64,000 nt of DNA from Gautieria morchelliformis (lineage: Eukaryota > Basidiomycota > Agaricomycetes > Gomphales > Gomphaceae): NCBI GenBank assembly GCA_015179125.1, contig WHVA01000251.1:62001-126000 (forward strand), written 5' to 3'. Below the pieces are notes generated by a model. The model worked only from the letters and a program-made list of their open reading frames with translations, was not told the DNA's origin and did not search any database. The translations under genes and the position numbers were made by a program. Positions 55,778-64,000 of the stretch are shown here, one piece after another (position 1 is the stretch's first letter; every line of letters starts with the position of its first letter).

Positions 55778-56953
55778 ATGGATCCAGACGATCGTCTTCG
55801 GAATATGGAGGAGGAATTGACGCGGAACTGGATGAAGACCGATGCGATTGAAACAGCCTTACAAGCGATTTTGGCTAAGTTAGATATTCCACAAAGTGGT
55901 GGAAATGAAATGCTGGATGATCTGGATTTCGGAAAAGCGGAAGCAGCGGAAGAGAGGATGTCCGCGAAGTTAGCAAAGGTCAAACCCGCAACTCCGGCGG
56001 ACTTTGACGGAGATCGGGAAAAGGGACGCGCATTCTTCAACACATGCAGCATCTACTTTGCCATTGTCGGAGACCTCTTTCCGAACGATCAGGCTCGAAT
56101 CCACTGGGCATTGTCCTTTTTCAAGTCGGACCGTGCAGCCCGTTTTGCAAACAAGGTGATCCGACATGAAGCGAAGGGCAAGAGGAACTACTTCCGGGAC
56201 TGGGACGCCTTCGAGAAAACATTTTCCGACCAGTTCTGCCCGAAAAACGAGCAGCTCTCAGCCCTTACGAAGCTCGAGGGGACAAGCTGGTACCAGGCCA
56301 AGGATCCGGTCGATGACTACATCGATCGCTTCCAGGAGCTCATCGACCTTGCGGAGTATGACGACGATAAAACGATCGTCATCAAATTCCGACGAGGACT
56401 TGATCCGACACTCCAGAACCAAGTCGCGCTGCTTGGGGATGGAGCTCCGGATTTTGATGACCCGGAAGGGTGGTACCAATCTGTGCAGAGGGTGTCCCGG
56501 AACAGGGAAGCAAATGAGGCCTTTGTGGAGACAAACCGGAACATGACGCGCAGTTCCGCTCGTCCTACTCCACCTGTGCCAAAACCTGGAAGTGCATTCA
56601 TTCCCACACGGAAAATATTTCCGATGCTTGCTCCGCCTGCTCCTATTAGGAACCCTAGCCCCCCTCCCTCGAAGGGTGGCCCTGCCCCGATGGATGTTGA
56701 CCGCATGCGTGGAAAAGGCCATGGAACTATCACCTGCTTCCAATGCCGACAACCAGGCCACTATGCTCGCGAGTGCCCCCAAGCCTTTGACATCCGGCTT
56801 ATGACCACGGAGGAGAAACTCGAGCCCCTTCCAGAGTTCCTTGCACTCGCAGACATAAGCGGAGTGCCCACTGTGGAAGAAATTTCCGAAAATGCGGAAC
56901 ATGGTGCATCGGGAGCGGGAGATGCGTCAGATTTTGTGACGTGCAGCGGGTGA
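55778..56953 (+). CDS. gag: Ty3/gypsy Gag (element 2)
   Basis: ATG 55778-55780 follows the 5' LTR; the frame is also open further up into the LTR. 391 residues: a coiled-coil-like start, a capsid region with F-F-N-T-C, W-A-L-S-F, Y-F-R-D-W-D-A-F and D-D-Y-I-D-R-F, then Pro-rich text and the knuckle C-F-Q-C-R-Q-P-G-H-Y-A-R-E-C. Ends TGA 56951-56953. The pol frame is -1 and overlaps for at least 140 bp. Unlike element 1, I find no canonical slippery heptamer near the end. The Gag frame itself is intact. Confidence 0.9.
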   Translation: MDPDDRLRNMEEELTRNWMKTDAIETALQAILAKLDIPQSGGNEMLDDLDFGKAEAAEERMSAKLAKVKPATPADFDGDREKGRAFFNTCSIYFAIVGDLFPNDQARIHWALSFFKSDRAARFANKVIRHEAKGKRNYFRDWDAFEKTFSDQFCPKNEQLSALTKLEGTSWYQAKDPVDDYIDRFQELIDLAEYDDDKTIVIKFRRGLDPTLQNQVALLGDGAPDFDDPEGWYQSVQRVSRNREANEAFVETNRNMTRSSARPTPPVPKPGSAFIPTRKIFPMLAPPAPIRNPSPPPSKGGPAPMDVDRMRGKGHGTITCFQCRQPGHYARECPQAFDIRLMTTEEKLEPLPEFLALADISGVPTVEEISENAEHGASGAGDASDFVTCSG

Positions 56954-59900
56954 GATGTGGGCCCCTGCTGCCTGTACATAACCAGTTTGCCTGTCTCGAA
57001 GTAGAGAATGAAAAGCCCCCACACCCCTCACTTCGTACAGACCCACCGGATAAAGTCACACAAAAACCGAATCCGACACCTCGTCCATCCCGCCTCCACC
57101 CTTGGGAGAGACGCCTCCCGAAGCGCTATGTTGTTGCTTCCACCCCTGGCCCCAAGTCACTAGTCATTAAGGTGGAGATCCAGACAACAGATACTGCGGA
57201 AGTCAAATCCGGACCCGCCCTTGTTGACTGTGGGGCCACTGGTCAGTTTATAGACCAGGACTATGTGGAACGGAACCGACTGACCACGCGGAAGTTGCAA
57301 CGTGCAATCCCGGTGTTCAATGTGGATGGAAGCCCCAACGAGGCAGGGACCATCAGGGAGATAGTAGACACAATTCTCCGCTATGATGGACACACAGAAC
57401 GCACTTCCTTTGCAGTGACCAGCCTGGGGAAGCAAGACATCATCCTCGGGTTTACCTGGCTCCAGGAGCACAACCCGGAGATCAATTGGCAGACTCGGAA
57501 GGTGCTGATGAGTCGGTGCCCAGCCAAGTGTCACATGTGCCGGTCGGAAGTGCGGAAGGAGCGCCAGGAGCAGTGGAGGACCGAACGGCTCATACAGACA
57601 TGTCATTCCGGCCCCCATCCACTGCTTGCAGAAGAAGACTCGGAAGCGGAATTTGAACCGGCTCCCACATCCAATTCCGATTCCGACTCCGACGTCATCC
57701 GACTCGGCCTGGAAGACACTCTGGCGGAAGGGGAGTGCTTGCTGTACATAACCCTTCCACCGGAAGCGGAACACATCCGTGCCACCGGAAATATTTCGCA
57801 ACGCCTTGCTGAAGCCTCCAAGAAGCATGATAAAGCGGAGGTGGAAATTCCAGAGTACCTGCGGGAGTTCGAGGATGTCTTTGCCAAGGAGTCATTTGAT
57901 GCCCTGCCTCCACGAAAGCTGTGGGACCATGCCATCGAGTTGGTGCCTGGGTCAAAGCCCACCAACTGCAAAGTCTACCCACTGTCACCCAAGGAGCAGG
58001 TAGAGCTCGATGCATTCCTTGCGGAAAACCTCCGTACAGGAAGGATCCGCCCCTCCAAGTCACCCATGGCATCTCCGGTGTTCTTCATCAAGAAGAAGGA
58101 CGGCTCGCTCAGACTTGTGCAGGATTACCAGGCCTTGAATGCGATCACGATCAAGAACCGGTACCCCATTCCACTCATTTCTGAACTAATCACACAACTC
58201 CGCGGGGCAAGGTACTTCACTAAGCTGGATGTCCGCTGGGGCTTCAATAATGTTCGGATCTGGGAGGGAGACGAGTGGAAGGCTGCATTCCACACCAACC
58301 GAGGACTCTTTGAGCCACAGGTCATGTTCTTTGGCCTCACCAACAGTCCCGCCACATTCCAGACGATGATGAATGACATTTTCCGCGACATGATAGCAGA
58401 AGGGGTTGTCTGCGTCTACCTCGATGACATCCTCATCTTCACAAAAACAATGTGGGAACATCGGGAAGTCGTGTGGAGAGTGCTGGAACGGCTCCGGGAA
58501 TACAACCTGTGTCTCTAGCCGGAAAAGTGCGAATTTGAGCGGACGCGGATAGAGTATCTTGGGGTGATTGTGTCGGAGGGAAGGGTGGAAATGGACCCAG
58601 TCAAGGTTTCCGGTGTATCGGATTGGCCTGTGCCGTGGAACAAGAAGGAGGTCCAGTCCTTCATTGGGTTTGTCAATTTCTACCAGCGGTTCATCAAGGA
58701 CTTCTCCTGCCACGCCCGTGCCCTCTTCGACCTCACCAAGAAGGAGGTTGAATGGCGGTGGGGAGAGCCAGCACAGGCCTCCTTTGACAAACTCAAGGAG
58801 CTGATCACTTCTGCCCCGGTCCTGATCTTTCCCGACGACTCTCGCCCTTATCGAGTCGAGGCGGATTCTTCCGACACAGCTACCGGAGCGGTCTTGTCAC
58901 AACAGTCATCGGAAGATGGTGGGGGGTGGCATCCGATCGCCTTTTTCTCTAAAAGCCTTAGTCCGGTCGAGCGGAACTATGAGATCCACGACAAGGAGAT
59001 GCTGGCAATCATCCGAGCACTGGAGGAGTGGCGACACTTCCTTGAGGGTGCTCTATGCCCGTTTGAGATCTGGACAGACCACAAGAACCTCGAGTATTTC
59101 CGCACATCTAAGAAGTTGAACCGACGACAAGCACGGTGGTCCCTACACCTGTCCCAGTTTGACTTCATGCTCCACCACCGCCCCGGCCGCACCATGGGCA
59201 AGCCCGATGCCCTATCCCGCCATGCGGATCATGGAAGCGGAAGTGGAGACAACGCAGATATGACACTGCTCCACCCTAGTCTCTTTGCAATCTGCGCCCT
59301 AGAAGGAGTGACTGCAGTTGGGGCGGAAGCAGAAATGCTCCGGGCCATCCGGAGGCAGTACCGGAATGGAGAGAAGGAGGAGTCAGTGGTGAAGGCGGTG
59401 GAGGAACTTCGGAAAGGGCACTCACGGTCTGTACAGGCAGCGGAATGGTCGGAACGTGATGGAATGCTCCACTTCAGAGGCAAGGTCTATGTTCCAGGTG
59501 GGGCGGACCTCCGCCGCCGCATCGTGTCCCAGCACCATGACACACGCATGCTGGCAGGTGGAAGACGCTGGAGTTAGTGGCTTGGAATTACTGGTGGCCT
59601 CAGATGTCCCGCTACATTGGACAGTACGTGAAGACATGTGACCTTTGTCTCCGAACCAAAGCGCAACGACATCCGCCCGTCAGAGAACTTGTTCCGCTCC
59701 CGATTCCCGAATCCCGCTGGGACACCATCAGTGTCGACTTCATCGTTGAACTCCCAGAGTCTCATGGCTACGACGCGATCATGAACATCGTGGATTTGGT
59801 AAGCAAGGTGTCCCACTTCATTCCGACGCACACGATGATCACAGCCCTCGGAGCGGCCCGCCTGTTCCTTGCACATGTCTGGAAGTTGCATGGGCTCCGG

Positions 59901-61115
59901 AAGCAAGTTGTTTCCGACCGAGGTCCGCAGTTTGTCGCGGAACTGACTCGGGAGCTCTACCGCCTGCTCAGCATAAAGCTGGCTACCACCACAGCCTACC
60001 ATCCGCAGGGTGATGGACAGACGGAACGGGTCAATCAGGAGTTGGAGCAATATCTCCACCTCTTTGTCAATGAGAGGCAGGATGACTGGGATGAGTTACT
60101 TCCACTGGCGGAATTCCAATACAACAACCATGTACATTCCGCCACACAACAGACTCCCTTCATGCTGGACTCTGGACGACACCCGCGGATGGGCTTCGAG
60201 CCATGCCAGGCAGAGTCCCGACTCGAGACAGTCAATGAGTTCCGAGACCGCATGGACTCCACCCTTTAGGAAGCCAAGTCGGCCCTTGTGAAGGCCAAGG
60301 ATGACATGGCAAGGTACTACAACCAACGCCGGGTTCCTGCCCCGGAATACCAAGTTGGAGACAAGGTGTATCTGGATGCAAGTGACATCCGCACCACGCG
60401 CCCTTCGCAGAAGCTTGCCCACCGCTACCTTGGGCCCTTCACAGTGATGCGGAGGGTTGGACGGAATGCATACCGCCTCCGACTTCCGATGTCCATGTCC
60501 CGCCTCCACCCCATCTTCAACATGGTGAAGTTACTCCCTACGCTGGAGGACCCAATTCCAGGTCGGAAGGCTCGTCCAACACCTCCACCGGAAATTGTAG
60601 ATGGGGAAGAGCACTATGTGGTGGAATGGATCCTGGACAGCAGGTTTGTGCGAGGACAACTCCAATTCCTCGTGAAATGGGAAGGGTATGGGTATGAGGA
60701 GAATTCGTGGGTCCCGGAGCAAGATGTCTCCGCTCCAGACAAACTCCGCGAGTTCTATAGGACACACCCTGGTGCCCCTCGCCGAATCCGCTCACTTGCA
60801 TTTCAATCCCTCGTGTCCCGTGCTTCGAGGATGCAGCACGCTAGAGGGGGGGTGATGTCAGGGGACACCCTGTTTTCCATTTCCAGTTCCGACTCCATTT
60901 CCGACTCTGCTTCCAGTTCCGATTCCATCTCCGCCTCTGCTTTCGGAAATGATTCCGCTTCTGGGAGAACTTCCACCAGTTCTGTTCGCTTTTCCAGTTC
61001 CACTCCAATTTCCGACTTCCACTCTCGGAACAGTGTCAGAAATCAGGCGACTCGCGTAATAGGTGGCATCAAGGGTCGATCAAGGGTCAGGGAGGTCAGG
61101 GGGATGCAGGGTTGA
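56941..61115 (+). pseudogene. pol: Ty3/gypsy Pol polyprotein, degenerate (element 2)
   Basis: Protease with active-site text V-D-C-G-A-T-G (Cys where Ser/Thr is usual) near 57225; RT from about 58050 with Y-L-D-D-I-L near 58420; RNase H 58850-59220; integrase 59580-60250 with H/C zinc site, D-F-I, S-D-R-G-P-Q-F and T-E-R-V-N-Q-E; chromodomain 60610-60740 (F-L-V-K-W-E-G-Y). Lesions: TAG 58516-58518 in place of a sense codon, a deletion and frame change near 59555-59565, TAG 60267-60269. After each stop the frame continues. The final frame runs on into the 3' LTR to 61115. Confidence 0.9.
60843..60855 (+). promoter_or_regulatory. Polypurine tract, gypsy element 2
   Basis: AGAGGGGGGGTGA immediately before the 3' LTR; expected primer site for plus-strand DNA synthesis. 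Confidence 0.75.
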
Positions 61116-61264
61116 TGACGAGTGCCAAGTGCTGTCCCTGGCTGCGCAGCGTAGTATAATACGGGCTTGCTGACATTGGGGGTCCTTAGACTTTTCTCTT
61201 TGGATTTCCCCTTGTCAGTTGTGTGGTAGTGTGATCTCCACAACCAGCCAGGGTTGCCCTTACA
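60856..61264 (+). repeat. 3' LTR, gypsy element 2
   Basis: 409 bp, seven differences from the 5' LTR, several of them C/T changes. Followed by CATCT. Confidence 0.95.
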
Positions 61265-63505
61265 CATCTTGTAGCCAATACGACTATCGAGAATTGCAAT
61301 AATTGGATCCAGGCGCAACCAAGAGAACCGCCCGATTGCCAACAGAGTTGAGAGCCCGTTCGACTACGGAATCGTATGGAATCACACACCCAAAATGAGA
61401 TCACGTTGATTCCATATGATTCCGAAAATTGCGTGAGATTGTGTGACCGTTCGCTGACACAATTTCGGAAATTGCCAACTTCTGCGATTGCAATTTTCAT
61501 AGGTAAGTTGGAATTCTGGTTCTGACCAGAATTCCTCGTTATTTTGAAAACCGAATCGCCGTAACTCAACGTGATCGAGGGAAGACCCAATCGGTCCGAC
61601 TCTGCTAGTAGAGTCCGACGGTTCACTGGCACTGAACAAAAGTTAATCTAAAGCGCCTGAGCTATGCGACACTGCAAGGCAACAACTCTGGAACCAAAGG
61701 CCAAAAAGCACTTAGCACTTCCTCCCAGATCAATATCTCACAGCGTGCACATATTACACAACTGCGCGCTGCTCGTGGCCGTGGTCGAGCTGGGGAGCAT
61801 GAGTCTGGCACGGTGTGCTGACTTTGGTGATAATGTTGGTTTGCGTACGCTTGAAACACTAGACACAAGCATCCTTCCGCGAACGCCGCTTCCCCTATCT
61901 CCACCTGCGCTGTTGCATGCTGCATGTTTGCCCTGCTTCGTGTTCCAGGTTTCCCGGTATGGTCAACACGGTTATCCTTGTGCGCAATGACCTGGCCGTG
62001 TCCTTGAGTTGGGGCCCATTACCAGGATTATCGTGGAATTCAATACACTCCCTCAAGCTCACACATTGACCCCACTCCCTTCACCTCTACTTCTTCTGAC
62101 CCCTCAAGCCCACTTGCCTTCTTCTGTCACCCCCACTGCACCTCTCGACTGAGCTTTACACTTTGCCTCGGTACGCACGTACCTCCTGCTTTGCGTCTGG
62201 ATCCATACGTGATATGCTGTTGGAGCTTCTGTAGGGGTGGACGCGACCCCGCGGTTTACATCGCCTGCAGGAGGCTCATCTTCCTCCTCCTCCCTCGTCT
62301 GACTGTATGGACATGGCTCACTTGGCCTGGTGCGCGTTAATGAAATACGACTTTATCTGGATTTTGGAAGCTAGATGGCGATAGTAACTATTTTATTCAT
62401 TGAGGTTCTTATCAAGCTCCTATGCATATGGGCCGCAACCCTCTTCGGCTCACATGGCGTTCTTCCTGCGTGCTTTCTGAGACAACCGGAGAGCTCCCCA
62501 TGCCCACGTTTTCTTTCTGGTACTGAACTTCTCAATCCATTAAAAATCTCGCGAAAGTGCCCTCAAGTTTTGCGAGCCCACAGGAAACCGATACCGTCAT
62601 AAATGAGAGCTAAGGAAGGGTGTTGGACACTGCCTTCACCATCGCACCTTTTAATTTGCCATGTCGATCGAACTGTTCTTTGACAGGTCGCAGTGGTTGC
62701 TTCGTGCTAGTATTCCCATGCATGTCGTCTGCTACTAACTTATCACGCTCCTTTATAGGTCGAAGCCGCCATATGAAATTGCTTTAGGAAGAGTAGAAAT
62801 GTCCACTTTCACCACCGTCTATCGTGCTATTTCTACTCTTCCTATGAAAAGTTATCTTCCTTCAAATAAGTCCTCGCGCTCGAGCTCGAGAATTGCGGAG
62901 TAATACTCAAAAAAACGATTCTCGAACTGCACTCCACGGATCTTGAGGGGAGAGAATATTTAATTTCGGGAAACTGCTCATCCTCAAGCTTCAGGGTGTT
63001 TTAACACTGTTCCGGAAGGAGGCGACTGTGCGGAGTGTAGTAGGATACGTGGGCTGCAGGACGATTAAAGATCAAGTCTGTCATGGTTATAGATACTTAA
63101 TGTCTCAAGATGTGGGGAGTGACTTTTTAGTTTTACGTTGTCTGCTTTTCGGGGCTTTATAGTAAACCGTACGCGGAACATCTCCATCGATATCCGTGTA
63201 CCAACGGGAAACAGACAAACTACGTAGGCTAATACCCTGGCTTTGAAGCGGTCGAAGTTGTAACGGGAGACATACAAAGGAAGGAGCCAGAGTCCCAGGA
63301 GTCTGGAGCTACTATAAGAAGTAGGCTTCGCGTGGCCCGTGCGCCAGCAAAGTATTTGAAGCGGCGCCCCTAATTGATATCGAAAAAAAGGTGGATCACG
63401 TGTATTGTGCGTGCGGCGTGTCTTGTCACGTTACTGCGATATTGCCCGCGCGTGCTTTCTCTCTCCCACCACCACTCCGCAAACGTCCGTCCGCAGCCAG
63501 GCCCC
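61265..63505. other. Intergenic; hairpin at 62785-62844
   Basis: 61265-61640 is the original neighbour of the dynamin 5' region, separated from it by element 2. No recognised ORF motif elsewhere. Confidence 0.5.
62785..62844. repeat. 16-bp perfect hairpin with 28-nt loop
   Basis: 62785-62800 (TAGGAAGAGTAGAAAT) and 62829-62844 are exact reverse complements. Size is within the range of small-RNA precursors, but no other support is visible. Confidence 0.8.
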
Positions 63506-64000
63506 ATGTCCCAGCTCATATCCCCCGACATCCCTCCTGAACTCCAGGGCCAGCCCCCCCAGTCCGATATCCATTCCCACCCCAGTCAAGCTCAGTCTCA
63601 AGCACATCTCGCCGCTTCCGCTATGGCTTCCCGCCCGGATCCCAATCTCGATCCCAAGCTCAGTGGGGAGGTCAACCCCGGCATGGCACATGCACCACCG
63701 GGGTCCGCCCTTCAGCTCGGCGGCCTCGACTCTACGCAGATCCTGACGCTCCTGCGACATCTTCCCGGCGTTTTCAATAAGGTGTGATACCCTGGCTTGC
63801 ATGGGGGTTCAGCTCTCATACGCGATGAATGGCCTGACAGCTTGCGGAGCAGGGCGGCTTGAAAGAATCGACGGAGCAGTTACAGCAGCACCTCGCAGGG
63901 TGCGCACACTCCCGTGGCTAATCTATGATTGTTATCTCATGAACCCACAGTCGTCCACTCCCCGGTCCGTCATCCAACTTCACATTTACGACTACCCCTG
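63506..64000 (+). CDS. 5' end of a Pro/Gln-rich protein gene, cut by the window edge
   Basis: ATG 63506-63508. Exon 1 63506-63781 (92 codons), intron 63782-63840 (GTGTGA..ACAG), exon 2 63841-63899, intron about 63900-63950, exon 3 from 63951. The first 70 residues are Pro/Gln/Ser/His-rich and look disordered; then comes an ordered helix L-D-S-T-Q-I-L-T-L-L-R-H-L-P-G-V-F-N-K continuing L-A-E-Q-G-G-L-K. The frame stays open across the first junction, which supports the splicing. I do not recognise the family from this N-terminus. The second intron's donor is less certain (GTGCGC). Confidence 0.6.

Larger units (their letters stand above)
55182..61264 (+). mobile_element. Complete chromodomain Ty3/gypsy element (element 2)
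   Basis: Two 409-bp LTRs (55182-55590, 60856-61264), TG..CA, flanked by CATCT at 55177-55181 and 61265-61269. Purine tract 60843-60855 just before the 3' LTR. Internal order gag, protease, RT, RNase H, integrase, chromodomain. LTRs differ at about seven positions (roughly 1.7 percent). It sits about 230 bp upstream of the dynamin start, opposite in direction. Internal stops and a frame change make it non-autonomous now. Confidence 0.95.

Overview
The window reads as nuclear DNA of a mushroom-forming basidiomycete (Agaricomycetes). The evidence is: spliceosomal introns of about 47-60 bp with GT..AG ends; chromodomain Ty3/gypsy elements; a FunK1-type protein kinase pseudogene; a DUF6533-type membrane protein; a NACHT-ankyrin NLR; and a CACTG-ended DNA transposon. 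I recognise no rRNA, tRNA, CRISPR or bacterial-type operon. All assignments come from reading the sequence; no database search was run.

Layout. 1-4018: 3' part of a decayed Ty3/gypsy element (gag end, a -1 frameshift signal, pol with protease, RT, RNase H, integrase and chromodomain). 4151-5362: antisense coiled-coil/Zn2Cys6-like pseudogene. About 5390-8440: very AT-rich island with four unfamiliar ORFs, one with a PD-(D/E)XK-like motif. 8720-9090: gag relic. 9238-10182 and 18981-19910: two direct copies of a dispersed repeat. 10196-10544 and 20913-22231: a truncated and a full copy of one Pro-rich gene family. 12094-18145: DUF6533 gene split by a 4.26-kb DNA transposon (12208-16464). 22232-35113: long stretch with few recognisable genes, with hairpins and tandem repeats. 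35114-39885: NACHT-ankyrin NLR gene with 22 near-identical ankyrin units. 40049-42834: gag-only copia-type LTR element, itself holding a 1.44-kb LTR-like insertion. 43352-43762 and 43912-44984: two apparently intact housekeeping genes, an Rpp14/Pop5-like RNase P/MRP subunit and DCN1. 46504-49712: FunK1 pseudogene with its N-terminal half repeated in inverted orientation. 51598-54950: dynamin-family gene broken by a solo LTR. 55182-61264: complete gypsy element of that same LTR family. 63506-64000: 5' end of an unrecognised Pro/Gln-rich gene.

How it fits together. A few compact host genes sit in repeat-rich accessory DNA. Several insertions can be dated relative to their hosts because target-site duplications and reading frames rejoin cleanly: DUF6533/DNA transposon (TCCA), dynamin/solo LTR (CACGC), gypsy 2 (CATCT), gag-only element (CTAAC) and the insertion within it (GAGAT). 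The best candidates for new biology are the AT-rich four-ORF island, the antisense Zn2Cys6-like ORF beside gypsy pol, the homogenised ankyrin array, the FunK1 inverted repeat, and a 63-bp intron-like insertion with flanking duplication inside a solo LTR.
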